Part shown: positions 10,695 through 22,234 of the stretch, one piece after another
How the letters are laid out: each line of letters starts with the position of its first letter
Position numbering within the stretch: the stretch's first letter is position 1
Assembly: GCA_030847615.1 (NCBI GenBank)
Contig: JAUMIR010000004.1
Span: 277,591,001-277,655,000, forward strand
Origin: Gambelia wislizenii
Lineage: Eukaryota > Chordata > Lepidosauria > Squamata > Crotaphytidae
Direction: 5' to 3'
DNA: 64,000 nucleotides
The notes under the pieces: generated by a model
Database searches by the model: none
What the model saw: the letters and a program-made list of their open reading frames with translations, nothing else
What the model was told of the DNA's origin: nothing
Translations under genes and position numbers: made by a program

Positions 10695-10860
10695 TTAGTC
10701 ATGATTATGATGCTATTGCCACTATCATACCCTCCCCCCAACCTACTTTACCAGGCATCAGCTACATGGAGATGAGGAGGTTCATTCTGCTGGTGATTGG
10801 AACACTGGTGAATGACATTTCTTTCAGGTTTCAGGGTGTCAGGCTAGGAGAGATTACTTA

Positions 10861-11430
10861 GGTGTTATCTAGACAGTGAAAAAAAATCTGCTCAGAATGC
10901 AAGGGGAATACCTTTTGTCCAGATGAGCTCCCACAGGGATTTGCCATCTTTGAAAGGAGGGGGTCAAAAACACTTTGCAATAACAGCTTTCACTGTTTCT
11001 CGTGAAGTTTTTTTTAAAAAAATACACAAAAATGTGCATTCCAGCCTGTTTGAACAACCAATAAGAATTGGGGCACATCTCGGAAGTCAAAATGTGATTG
11101 GTTGGATGTGTGAGGGTGTAGGCTTGCCAGCGATGAAGTGGCTGGAGCCACCATCATTGATTTTCATGGAAGCAATCATGCACTATATTAAAGCAGCAGA
11201 GTAAAATATACATACATACATACATACATACATATTTTAAGCAGACAATCGCTCTTCTGCATTTCTGATTTAACAAGGGGGAAAAGGAGGAACTAGAGGG
11301 AGGTTTTGGGGAATAATAACACATGTAATTCAGTCATGGCTACCATCTTTACTCATGGGCATGCTCCGTTGCTGTGATGGTGAGTTAATGTGCTATTCTC
11401 TGCAATTAATTCTCACATCTAGCTGAGGCC
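10861..11430. mobile_element. 0.57-kb Harbinger-like MITE with TTA duplication (copy 2)
   Basis: The left end is GGTGTTATCTAGACA and the right end is the complement of GGCCTCAGCTAGA. TTA lies at 10858-10860 and 11431-11433. It belongs with 6592-7173 and 61509-62111 by length, ends and internal blocks (TGTGATTGGTTGGATG, GCTACCATCTTTACTCATGG). It contains an (ATAC)n microsatellite at 11209-11234. No coding frame. Confidence 0.65.
11209..11234. repeat. (ATAC)n microsatellite
   Basis: About six tandem ATAC units inside the MITE at 10861-11430. Confidence 0.85.
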
Positions 11431-11433
11431 TTA

Positions 11434-12555
11434 GTTAAGTAGACTTAACTTAAGCAGATGATATCGAATACTGGCCAATAAGAATATAAACGAAACAGAG
11501 AATATACCATTGAAGTGTATGAGCAACTTTACTTCTTCCCTGTCATTCTCAGTTTAGGAAAGCAACTGTAAACACAATTTTTTTTGAATGAATTCTACTA
11601 AAAACATTACTTCAAATGTTTCATGATTACAGTGTCATTGAATTATACATTTTGAGGAATACCACAGAAGGATTAAGCTTTACCAAAAAAGCAAGTCATC
11701 CAAAACTTGAAGCTGAAATACAGACTTCATAAAACTCAATCACTTCAGGTGAGTGATAGTTTAATATCGGCATTACCTTGGTGTTGATTATATTCTTCAC
11801 AGATTATATAATATATGTTTACAAGAATTTGGAAAATATAATTATGGTGATGAGATTATGATAATAATTACAACTCTCAGAACTCCCCAGCTATTATGGC
11901 CACTGGTCACATATATTCAACCATATATCTCTTCATTTCAGTTTCTGCATTAGCCAGTTATTTTATTTTTTTCATTTTTAGAAAACATGCATGGAAATTC
12001 AATTTCAATTCAATTTTATATTCATCTGTTATGTTCTCTGACACCATTCACCAATATATGCATTTCTGTATGCAAGTTTCTCTAATAAACATGATCATGT
12101 TCAGCATGTCTGAAGCAAGAACTACATCACAACATTTGGAGGCATGTGCATTACAACTGTGTTCTAATTTGCAAATTAGTATGGGAAATGTGAATTAAGT
12201 TGGTTCATTCAAAAATGCAGAACAAATAATTTTTTTCCTATCTTGAAATAGTATAAGGAAGAGGAGATAACAGTTGCCAACTATAGCTGCCCCAAGTTCA
12301 ATTCTGCAGAAGGCAAATGACTGTTTATCCTTTATACCAGACAACATGCAAAGCTGTCCAGACATGCACAATCACATCAAGATTGAATCCTGCATGAACT
12401 GGCAATTAGTCAAGTCCACATAGTCAGTCAATTAGTCAGTTCCACATTTCCTCAGTTTTCCCATAAATTATTGACTCCAAATCCTGTAATTTGTTGGCCT
12501 TTCATCTACTGTACTCCAGCCCTCTTTTGGAATAGATGCATTTCCCTATATAAGA
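11434..12555. other. Unique AT-rich DNA; no gene recognised
   Basis: Repeat-poor and AT-rich. A 100-codon plus-strand frame (11896-12198) has no recognisable domain and low-complexity composition, and is not supported as a gene. Confidence 0.55.
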
Positions 12556-12619
12556 AATAGCCATGTTAGTCTCTTGTAGAATAAAAAGGAGGGGTGGAAG
12601 AGAAGAAAAAAAGAAATGT

Positions 12620-12849
12620 GGCAGCACCTTGAAGACTAATTGGTTTTTATTTTAGCAGAGGCCTTAATACCACTTGGTACTGTATCCAAAGAAGGGTTTA
12701 TATACAGGAAAGCTAATGCTAAAATAAAGCATACAAATATGCTTTATACCTGAGGCCTTAATACCACTTGGTACTGCATCCAAAGAAATGGGTTTATATC
12801 CACAAAAGTTCATGGTAAAATAAAAACTAGTTAGTCTTAAAGGTGGTGG

Positions 12850-12855
<6 letters not shown>
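12620..12855. repeat. Inverted-repeat element with internal tandem duplication
   Basis: The left arm around 12620-12656 (GGCAGCACCTTGAAGACTAA) pairs with the right arm around 12822-12855 (TTAGTCTTAAAGGTGGTGGT). Between them a block of about 40 bp starting GAGGCCTTAATACCACTTGG occurs twice (12659 and 12751). The element resembles a common sauropsid repeat with a GTGGCACCTTAGAGACTAA-type core, but the family is uncertain. A (TA)n tract follows at 12853-12881. Confidence 0.45.

Positions 12856-12881
<26 letters not shown>
12853..12881. repeat. (TA)n microsatellite
   Basis: About fourteen TA units at the right edge of the inverted-repeat element. Confidence 0.9.
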
Positions 12882-12884
<3 letters not shown>

Positions 12885-13324
12885 TCTCTCTTCCCTATAT
12901 TAGGTTTACTTTGAATGGAAAACTTTGCTTGCTCTTGTTTTCTGCTTATGTTCCATGGTACAGGTTTGTGATACTGGTTTTTCTACTAGGAATGTTGAAT
13001 AGAAAGGGCCCTCTTAGGGTACCTACAGCTCTGCTACGCTATAATTCTCCTGAAATTTCCCACTATACTCTCCCAACAGTCAAGCTTTGTAACAAAGGAA
13101 GGTGCCTATATTATGTATCTTGACCTTCCTGCTCTCCTTTTTTCCATGGGTCACTGGGGAACAGGGAGAGAAAAATCAAGGAGACCAAGGAGAAAGTGTA
13201 AATATTGGCACACAAGGCAAGGCGGAATTACATACTGGTCGACCAAAACACAAATCAACTCAAAACTACAGGAGTCCACCAACATGCACATAAATCATTT
13301 ATAATGATAATCCAAGACTAGGTC

Positions 13325-13680
13325 CAAATCTCATTAAAGTATATGAATCCTTAATCTATTTTGGCAAAAGAGAGCCAATACACATTTTTTCTTTTTATCA
13401 TAAATTACAGTTCTGTGGCACTGTGCAAATATTACCAAGCTGTAAGACAGCTGTGCTCCATTAAAATGTGTAATGGTCGCTGATTTCTTACAGCACATGG
13501 TCATCAGGCTGAATCTACAGCCAGTAATTAGGAAGATGAAATGTTTAATTGTGCCTTAATTTTGATAAAATTTATCTGTCACACATCCCGTAGTCGAGCA
13601 TTATGCTCACAAATCAATGTCATCAGGCCTGAGCACCAGACTCTTGTTCCTGACAGATTCATTTGAATATCAAACCATAC
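13325..13680. promoter_or_regulatory. Candidate conserved non-coding element
   Basis: This repeat-free, AT-rich block is dense in short developmental-factor-like motifs: TAATTA, TTTAATTG, CCTTAATTTTGAT, CTGTCA and ATTTGAATATCAAA. Its texture resembles vertebrate conserved enhancers and it has no stop-free frame. This is inference from composition only; conservation cannot be tested here. Confidence 0.25.
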
Positions 13681-15072
13681 ACAACCAGTAACCAGGGGAA
13701 AGAAACACTGAAGGAGAAAAAAAGAACTTTCCCCTGATACAGCGTGACATATGCCTCACCACCTCTCTTAAAAGCTAGAGAGGTCAAAAGCAAAAGGCTG
13801 CTAACACTCCTTTCATGTCTGGTAGGGTGTGTTTTCCTTGCACCACAGACCCAGTATGTATAAAGTGTTCCCTCCTGCCCCCTTCCTTCTTTTAAACTTC
13901 ACACTATTGGTTGAACCTCTGGGGTTATTTCTCTCCCACACCATCACCTTGCCCCCCCTTTTTTTGCTGCTGCATTTGTTCTGCCACAAACACCACCCAG
14001 GCAAAGCTGGAGTCCATTGTGTGTGCCAGAAGTGATCATTTACTTCCCTGCTGGCAACTGCAATGGCAAGCATTACTGCAGTCAGTCATGTGCAGATTAT
14101 TACCACACATACAGAGCTGGAGTCATTTTATTTAAAATGGGGGGGGGGTTGCATGGAGCCTCAGTTCAATATGGCAGAGGGTAGTTTCAAGCCTGCCTGC
14201 TGCTCTTGCAGAGTGAGCAGTTTTATTTGTGTGGTTTAAAAAAAATCCAACAACAACAGTGTAGCCCCAGCTACTTAGATTTACAAGACACAGAGGGTGG
14301 GTTTGGCAGGATGATATACAGGGGATCTGCCTCCAACTCAGACCCTGCACTCATTTGCCAGGAGGATGGAGACCCTGGTCATTCTCTTCTTGTTACAGAC
14401 AAATAACATATCGACATTTCCTCCCCACACTGCTTGGCATGCTGCAGCTACTCTTCCTTGGTCATGTGTCATATGTGGGTTGTGTCACATGTCGGTTTCA
14501 TAGCTTGCTCCTGACAAAAGAGACACACCCAAGAGCATTAAAATACAAACATGCCTTCTTTCCTGAACTCTCCCCCCACCCATGGCCCCAGCTCACGCCC
14601 TTCTCGTCCTTCATTCTCTTCCCTTCTTACTCCCATTGAAGATTCTGAGATATATAGCCAGCATCAACTTAAAGAAACACTTGATTTTTTTTCTGTGGTA
14701 GACCTTTTGAGACTACTTTAGCGCTTTCCCCCACTATCTGCAGAGTGGGTTCCACAGAGCATGGAGCTATATTGACCAACAACTTCTTGCCAAACTGCTT
14801 CTGAATTATGTTCTCTTAGGAAAGATCCCCCAAGCTTTAATTAAAAGATTCATTTTTGCATCTGCTATTTCTGATTTCTTTTTGCTTGCCATAAGAGCAG
14901 GATGATTGATAAATTTTCTCATAACAGAACTTATTAGTTAGTTCCTGGTTTCCTCTTACGTTCATAATTTAAAAAATAAAAGGAAAAAATTAGGAAATCA
15001 ATAGTAACCATCCACACAAGCTGGGGACAGGAACCAGTGCTTAGCAAGTTAATTTTTCAAAGTAAGTTGTTA
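13681..15072. other. Unique DNA; no gene recognised
   Basis: It contains short homopolymer runs (C at 13954, G at 14142) and several short frames without recognisable domains. No repeat family was identified. Confidence 0.5.
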
Positions 15073-15152
15073 TATCTCTGGATTTTTCTTTGCAAACGAA
15101 GATTCAGGAAGGACTCATCCTGTGCTTTCTGCAAGCGCGCTGATGACTAAAA
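15073..15152 (-). repeat. Zinc-finger LINE 3' terminus (short fragment)
   Basis: About 80 bp matching the 3' end of the LINE at 53362-57192: TTTGCAAACGAAGATTCAGG, then GGAAGGACTCATCC, then TGCAAGCGCGCTGATGACTA. The end abuts TATCTCT on the left, the (CT)n side of the element (its 3' tail on minus). Severely 5'-truncated. Confidence 0.75.
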
Positions 15153-15300
15153 ATGCACAAATTACAACTTTGACTGAACTAATAATACCTAAAACTACAT
15201 ATAACATATAACATGCAGTTGACTTCCTTCTTCTCAGTTGCTGGTTATAATTGTTATTTGATCTAACTTTCTCTATAATGATATTTTATGTATTCTCTCT

Positions 15301-15765
15301 CTCTGGCTTTTCTTCGCAAATGAAGATTCAGGAAGGACTCATCCCGCGCTTTCTGCAAGCGTGCTGATGACTAAAAAGGCCAATCCGAGATAAACAAGTC
15401 CAGTTGCAGAAAGCACAGCAGAAGGTCTTCTTAGGTGATGTTTCTGAGTTGTGATTCTTTCTGAGTTGTCGTTTCTCTTCAAGACTGGTTTGGTGTGAGT
15501 TCTCAAATAAGGCTGCAGCATTGTGGATAGTGTGTCTCCATGCCTCCCGATGTGAGGCCAGGGCGGACCATTGTTGGGGATCAATTTGGCCGAGCCTGAG
15601 ATGTTGTTTCAGGGAGTCCTTGTATCGTTTTTTTGGAGTGCCCCTCTTACGCTGACCCGTGGCAAGTTCACCGTAGAGTACTATTTTGGGGAGGCGATGG
15701 TCCTCCATCCTAGAAACGTGCCCTGCCCAGTGCAGCTGTGTTCTCAATATCTGGGGCAAAAGCCC
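15301..15765 (-). pseudogene. 5'-truncated zinc-finger LINE, RT C-terminal region
   Basis: Minus-strand fragment carrying an uninterrupted 143-codon frame (15759-15328). It starts near LRTQLHWAGHVSRMEDHRLP, passes KKRYKDSLKQHL and ends in a zinc-finger-like CAFCNWTCLSRIGLFSHQHAC block. This is the C-terminus of the LINE found longer at 53362-57192, and this copy is better preserved there (no frameshift). The 3' end lies on a TCTCTCTCTC run. It is too short to be autonomous. Confidence 0.8.
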
Positions 15766-15951
15766 CCCCCCAAAAAAAACTTGTTACAATTGTGCGCAAA
15801 CTCTATTTTCATATAAAATCCATATTAAAAAAAGATGATAGCCTAAAAATGGGAGGCATGCCACACAGAAGAAGACCGCAACCTGTTCTCTGTTATCTCA
15901 GACAGCCCATTCCAAGAGACATCAGATCTGGCCAGAGTGACACATATCAGA

Positions 15952-16639
15952 GGGCTTGTCTAGACAGGCTATCTGCCCCATCTTGCCCCCATCTTGGAGC
16001 CCTGCCGTCCATACAATGCAGGGCTTTTGCCCTGATTTGTCCCTAGGCAGTTGTTATGACTACATAGAGGGTCATATTGGGATTATCAAAAACAGCTGAG
16101 GGCCCTCCCACGTTATTTTCTATGGTACCAGATGGACTTGACACTACTCAGTTTTGGAGGATGAGCTATCAAACTACCACAGCGGGAATATGTTTTTATG
16201 GTATACATAGGGGGACTTGGAACACTAAATGGAAGGATTATGCAAAACACAGTCTGGATGACACACAGGACAAAGATGGAGGGAAGACAGGGTAAAGCCT
16301 GTTAAAACATTATATTTTAACACCCAGGGAAAAAACCACCTCATTTGAGAATCCATAGCAGCACGCTTGCCCATATCTGCACCTACCGCTGGCACTGTCA
16401 GTAATGCACTCTCTGAAGCCACAAAGGAGGCCCACAGCATGTGATCAAGGCTGGTCACATGCAGCAGGCCTTGATCATGTGCTGTGGGTCTCCCTCCTAG
16501 CTTCAGAGAGTGTGACACTGATGGCATGTTCCGGCAGACTTCCTCCCATTTTGTGCAGGTGACAGGGTCAATAGGCCTGATCCAGAGCCAGAATACACCG
16601 GCAGAAAGCTAGCGTATACTGGCTAGTGTAGACAAACCC
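15952..16639. mobile_element. GGGCTTGTCTA-family MITE with inner palindrome
   Basis: The ends are GGGCTTGTCTAGACA and the complement of GGGTTTGTCTACACT. An inner inverted repeat pairs 16386-16452 with 16467-16527 (AGTGCATTACT and GTGATCAAGGC-type blocks). The terminal repeat matches the element at 40892-41533. No clear target duplication here. It abuts the L2 copy that starts at 16641. Confidence 0.6.
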
Positions 16640-16640
16640 T

Positions 16641-17510
16641 TAATTACATCCCAATTGGATTATTGTAATGTGCAGGGCATGGGGCTGGCTTTGAAGAGTG
16701 TTTGGAAACTTCTGCTGGTCCAAAGAGCTGCTGCCAGATTGTTAACTGGGGCTAGTTGCACAGAGTAAACAACTCTCTTGTTACAACAGCTCCACTAGCC
16801 TCCAGTCCATTTCTGGGCACAATTCAAACCACTAGTTTATGAACTATAAAGCTCTGTATTGTTCAGGTTATGTGATGGACATTATTCTCCCATATAAACC
16901 TGCCTGTCTTTTGAGATCTTCTGTGGGAAGCCCTTCTCTTTTGTCCCACCACCCTCAAAGGGATAAATGGTGGGAACACAGGATAGGGCCTTCTCCATGG
17001 CTGCTCCCAGGCTCTGGAACTCCCTTCCCAGAGAGGCGAGACTGCCACCTTCCTTGCATCCTTTCTGCAAGCAGATGAAGACCTTTTTGTTTCAGTAGGC
17101 CTATGTGGATTGATTGCTTAGGGGGAATGGGCTTTATATAATGTGCTAGATTTTAACTGTTGTATGCTGTGAATTTTTAGCTTATACAGTAGGACCTCCA
17201 TATCCATTTATTCATTATCCACTGATTCAATTATCCAAAGGACACAAAACAGCACACCTCCCATAGAGTCTTCCTTGAAAATTTGTCCTCTCTAGCCATT
17301 TTCTAGGTCCTCCAAGGCAACTCTATGGTATTTTAAACTGGAAGTCCCATTATTTTCAATGGCATTCACTATTATCCATGGTTTTTGGTATCCACACCTC
17401 CCCCCAGAACCAATCCTCAGTGGATATGGGGGTCCTCTGTATTTGTTTTAACATTTGTAACCCATCTTGCGTCCTGAACTTGGGAAAAGGTGGGATATAA
17501 TTATAAAGAG
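16641..17510 (+). pseudogene. L2-like LINE 3' part, interrupted by a MITE
   Basis: Degenerate L2 C-terminal coding sequence. It includes an LDYCN-like start, then LLLVQRAAARLLTG, then YKALYCSG, then PYKPACLLRSS, and finally the APRLWNSLP-like block around 17000-17060. The 3' UTR (AAAGGTGGGATATAATTATAA) is split by the MITE at 17187-17439. The tail runs into a (GAG)n tract at 17508-17530. Multiple stops; not functional. Confidence 0.7.
17187..17439 (+). mobile_element. pogo/Tigger-like MITE with TA target site, inside L2
   Basis: TA at 17185-17186 and 17440-17441 flanks CAGTAGGACCTCCATATCC and its inverted counterpart GGATATGGGGGTCCTCTG. It is the same family as 3080-3315, in opposite orientation. 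It interrupts the 3' UTR of the L2 copy and so is younger than that copy. Confidence 0.75.
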
Positions 17511-17530
17511 GAGGAGGAGGAGGAGGAGGC

Positions 17531-19366
17531 AGGACTAGATCTAATGCACTTAACTGTAAGTTACAAGAGAATGTGGGGATTACCAGACATGGGGAAATGC
17601 GGCAAAAAACCATGTCTCAAACCATGTCAAAAGAATGTGATGAGAACAGAAAGGGTGGCATTATCAGATGCCCATATCCTCAGCCATTCCCAGGGTGTAG
17701 TGCTGGTGTGGATGAGGCTTCACTTTTGTATTGATGGGGCTAAGCTATCATTAAAAAGGACACCTTATTAACTCCCACACTATGCCCCAAGAATGCAGAA
17801 TGATGTCATCTGATAATGTCACCCACTTCTGTTCTAGTTGCATTCTTCTGATGCGGTTTTTGTCACATTTCATCATCTCCACTTCAGCTGAATATGGAGA
17901 CATCTTCATGGTGAAAGCTATTCTACCATAGAACCAATTACCTAAGGGCCAGCTATGTTGCTGGGGGTCTTCAAGCAGATATTGTACAATCATGGGGGTG
18001 GGGGAGAATACCCTAACTCTGAATTTCATCAAATAGGTGGTTACACTGCTTTTCATGGGTCCCTCAGAACTCTAACTCTATTCAGGCATTATGCCAGATA
18101 GGATAGAATCAAAAGGATTCCTAATCCCCTATGTAGCAGGGGGGCTGCTATGGGAAGGATTGTCCGGGAGAATCTGCTTCCACCAGCCACACTGCATGCA
18201 CCTAAATCTGAATCCAACCCACAATAGATGGGAAGGCTGTGCATAAATACATTGATATTGACACTATGATCTTGCTGAGAAGTTATATAAATATTGGTGG
18301 CTATTTCTTTAGAATGAGAAACACTAAAAATGAATGTTTACTCCTTTTGAAACAGTAATCCTGTAACCCTGTATTGTGTTTTCTCATGAAGCATTATTGT
18401 GGGGTGTTGATTTCTAGGTCAGGCATACTTATTCAACCTTGAAACCACTGACATCTGCCATTCCTAGCACAATATGTCACTAGATGCAAAGTTATGTTGC
18501 CTACCACTAGTCTCAGGCACCATCTAGAACAGAGGCAAAACCTCAAAGTTATGCTACGAAACAGAAGTTTATCAAGGTGTTGATTGCCTTCCTCAGTAGC
18601 AAGCAAATATTATGTAGTTTTATTCCACTGCCTTTTTATAATAATTTGCTTGCAGCTACAATGAGTTCTAATTCAATCACTTTCTTAGTCAAAACACAAG
18701 GGTATACCTGACATTTTAATAAACGTCTATGTCCTAGGAGTAGGTGTTGTCTCTATTGAGCATTATGTTGGTGTTCTAAGTGTGTGCCTCCAATTTCTTC
18801 CAGAGGCTCTATTCATCTGCATTCCACATAGTGCTAGTGATGTCCAGTGTAATAAAAATCAATAGGAGACCCTACACTGGGAAAGGATAAGTGCTGCATT
18901 TATGGATAGAGTAATATGAAAAGTACATTATGTTTTGTTTTGTTTTTAAAAAAACCACATTTGCATGAACAGTCACAGGGTTTGTCTAGACAAGAAGATA
19001 TAATACTGATCGTTGCGCATAAATGCAAATTCATAGTAGTGTTCATTTGTCTCCACAGTTTTTTGGCAAAATTGCTGGCATGCAAAGCTATCCAAGTTTG
19101 ATATTCATATGGAGCCATGCCTCTGAATCAAGAGGGTGGCTGGAAGTGAATTGCTCATGTTATTATTCTCAATAAGTTGCTGTGTGTGTGTGTGTGTGTG
19201 TGTTTTACAGTAAATCTAAGGTGCACAAGTGTGACCTTCCATTTAAAAAGCTGTTTGGTCGCCTCAGCGCAACGAAAATTAAAAAAAAAGTTCAGGAAAA
19301 GCCACAAAGGCTTTCCCCACATAGTTTTTTGAGTTTTTGGGCCCACTCTTTCTGAATCCTTCTTAA
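17531..19366. other. Unique DNA; no gene recognised
   Basis: Contains a (TG)n microsatellite at 19180-19202 and otherwise no clear repeat family. Short frames here have no recognisable domain. Confidence 0.55.
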
Positions 19367-19590
19367 GGAGCCCTGGTGGCACAGTGGTTAAATGCCAGTA
19401 CTGCAGCCACAACATTGTGAGTTCAATCCTGCAGGGCTCCAGGTTGACTCAGCCTTCCATCCTTCAGTATGTTGGTAAAATGAGTACCCAGCTTGTTGGG
19501 GGCAATTAGCTAACACACTGTAAACCACTTAGGGAGTGCTTTGCACTGATAAGAGGTATAGAAATATAAATGCTATTGCTATTGATAAAT
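19367..19590 (+). repeat. Sauria SINE
   Basis: The tRNA-derived head GGAGCCCTGGTGGCACAGTG contains a Pol III A box (TGGCACAGTGG). A B-box-like GAGTTCAATCC follows at about 19420. The body GTAAAATGAGTACCCAGCTT and the tail GTAAACCACTTAGGGAGTGC, ending in TGCTATTGCTATTG, are those of the squamate Sauria SINE, whose 3' end is known to derive from Bov-B (RTE) LINEs. Essentially full length. Confidence 0.9.
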
Positions 19591-19892
19591 ACAGTGAATC
19601 GCCATGGGATCTCATTGTGACAAAAGGTATTCTCCTCAGATTCTATGAGGAGTTTTTTTTCCCGCCATATAGACAACCCTACAGAAATCTCTTTATAGTT
19701 ACCTCCATTGCCTGCTGTCTCTATGTAGCCAACCAAGAGAATCAAAGAGGTGTAGCTAGGGTACAGAAGCTGCTCAGGGAGAGAAATATCCACCAGTTTG
19801 TTGGTCAGTGTTGCTTTTTACCTTTTTTCTGCCTCATTCAATTTGCCTAATATTCTCCCACACTTTTAAATCCAGCCTTGTATTGATAAGCT

Positions 19893-20368
19893 GGAATCTC
19901 AAGAAGAATATTGACAAGCTGGGAGGTATCCAGAGGAGGGTGACCAAAATGGTGGGAGGTCTGGAAGCCATGCCCTGTGAGGAGTGGCTTAGGGAGCTGG
20001 GTATGTTTAGCCTGGAGAAGAGAAGGTTAAGAGGTGACATGATAGCCATGTTTAAATGTTTGAAGGGATGTCATACTGAGGATGATGCAAGCTTGTTTTC
20101 TGCTGCTCCAGAGACCAGGACACAGAGCAATGGGTTCAAACTACAGGAAAAGAGATTCCACCTAATCAATAGGAAGAACTTCCTGACAGTAAGAGCTGTT
20201 CGGAAGTGGAATGCACTGCCTGGGAGTGTGGTGGAGTCTCCTTCTTTGGAGGTTTTTACACAGAGGCTGGATGGCCATCTGTTGGGAATGATTTGTGTAT
20301 TCCTGCCTGGCAGGGATTGGACTGGATGGCACTTGTGGTCTCTTCCAACTCTATGATTCTTTGATTTT
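19893..20368 (+). pseudogene. CR1 LINE 3' part, largely open frame
   Basis: 5'-truncated CR1 with an open frame covering the C-terminal RT tail: LGGIQRRVTKMVGGLEA, WLRELGMFSLEKRRLRGDMI, FKLQEKRFHL, VRAVRKWNALPGSVVESPS. The end is CTATGATTCTTTGATT (3' terminus). A longer frame reading through from 19808 includes non-CR1 sequence. The well preserved frame suggests moderate age. Confidence 0.88.
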
Positions 20369-20801
20369 AGGAATATCCTTAGACATAGGGCAGGACAGCT
20401 TCCTGGTGGGCTGTACCTCCTCAACTTCGCATGCCCTCCACCATGAACAAATTCCCCTACCAATGGCAAAATGCATTCTCAGAACAAATTGTGATAGGTG
20501 CAATTTGAATTTGAAATGTATTTCCTCACCCCATGTGCCTTTTTTTTAGTTCACTCACCACCACCCCTTGACATGCCTATGGCAGGTAGAATTACATTTA
20601 AATGACAAATCAATCCGTGGTGGTCCTGGGCTTCAGGGAATCCAGTTCACCATTTTGAGGCAAAAAATAAATTGGGAAAGTAATACCAAGCTGGACTAGG
20701 GCCAAGGAAGCTGAACTGTGTGCAGCCTGCAGGCAATACCTAGCTCGCTCCTGACTCAGTATAATAAAGTCCTTGGACTGTGATGTTGAGAAAATTAGAT
20801 T

Positions 20802-20975
20802 TTTGTTGTTGTTGTTATGTACCTTCAGGTGATTTCTGACTGATAACAACCCTAAGGTGACCTTATCATAAAGTTTTCTGTGCAAGATTTGTTCTGAGGC
20901 TAAAAGAGTATGACTTGTTCAAGGTCACCCAGTAGGTTTCCATGGCCAATGGGAATTCAAAGCCTGGTCTCCTAG
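20802..20975 (-). repeat. tRNA-derived SINE
   Basis: Minus-strand copy with a (CAA)n-like tail at 20802-20816. Body blocks are GTGACCTTATCATAAAG-like, and the B-box region is degenerate (GACCAGGCTTTGAATTCCC on minus). Same family as 4946-5190, but with a deletion in the middle. Confidence 0.75.
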
Positions 20976-20985
20976 TTTCCTACTA

Positions 20986-21555
20986 GGGCTTTATCATACC
21001 ACCCTCCGTAAAAGTTCTTTTGCCGGCATATTTTTAAACATTTTTATGCCAGCAAAAGAACCCCCCCTACCAGACTTACCTTGAGCAGCATAAAAAAGGC
21101 TTCCCTGATAGTAATGGAGCATAAATGGAGCTCCGTTGACTTCCTGGTTCCAAATCTCCACGATTCTCACAAGAAGATGCAAGCATGGAAATTCAAAAAT
21201 ACATAAAAAAATAAACCACAAAAAGTACACATAAGCACAGAATCACACTCACAAAGTCCCAAGTACATGGAGGGGGTAAAAAGAGTGTACCTACCTGGCT
21301 TTCCCAATCTCACCTGGAAGTGTTTGCCCATTGATGTTGTATTCACATGAGTACAATGGCATGAAGTTTCAAAGGCTGTCAATGGGGGCGATAAAGCTCC
21401 ATGGCTGATCTACTGACGGCTTGGCCCATGAATAAAAAAAGAAAGGCTTTTTAACAATATATGATCGCAAAAGGATATAGTCATCTGGTATGTGTGTCCT
21501 TTTGCAACCATTAGGCATCCTTATGATGCCATATTTGCCTGGTCTGATAAAGTCC
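20986..21555. mobile_element. GGRCTTTATCAGAC-family MITE with CTA duplication
   Basis: The left end is GGGCTTTATCATAC and the right end is GTCTGATAAAGTCC. The 3-bp duplication is CTA at 20983-20985 and 21556-21558. A subterminal hairpin (TTCTTTTGCCGGCAT with ATGCCAGCAAAAGAA) lies at 21017-21062. The inner AAATGGAGCTCCGTTGACTT block matches the palindrome at 3700-3737. No transposase frame. It lies right beside the SINE at 20802-20975. Confidence 0.75.
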
Positions 21556-21558
21556 CTA

Positions 21559-22234
21559 GTCCAACACTCAAACCACTGCTCCACACTCATTCTCAAAGTT
21601 AACTTAGCATCCTGGTTTTCTTGATCTTCAGCCTTAGTTTCAGCAATATTCTGGGGAATGAGATTCTCAACAGATATTTTCCTTCAGAAGCAGCACTCAG
21701 ACACTCACACAATCACCCAAGTTCATGCAAGTAGCAAAATAGCTACAATCAACAGGTACTTCAGGTGATGAAGGGTCCTTATGACATATGCCCACACACA
21801 AATCTTGTACGTCTCAACAAGCTTTTTCTCAGACATGTTCCTGACATGAGAGCAGCAATGTAGCTAAGTAGGGTATAAAAATATTTAAAAGTATGAAATA
21901 GTTATTGAATATGACTCTGAACACACAGACAGAAACATGCATGCTTTGTTAAAAACAGCTGAACAGAATCTATTAGCAATGAACACAGTTGCTGAGGAAA
22001 GAATCATATACTCCCGGGAAATAAGTACTGGGCTTCAGTGATGGAGAAATGTGGTGTAATCAGCTACCTTGAAGGAAGATGGCTGGTTCCTGCTTAGCCA
22101 ATGAGAGATGGCTGTGTTTTGACTTAACGTGTATTTTCTGAAGTGTTGCTTTTCACCTTTAAAGCCTTTCATGCTATGGAATCTACTGGACAAAAGCACT
22201 TTCTCCCTGGGACATGGCTATTTTTAAAAACATG
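21559..22234. other. Unique DNA; no gene recognised
   Basis: No repeat family, RNA gene or exon-like frame seen. Confidence 0.5.

Noticed and set aside
10141..10697. Transcription terminators or microRNA hairpins
   Set aside because: The hairpins belong to inverted-repeat DNA elements with a target duplication at the second one; no evidence of an RNA gene.
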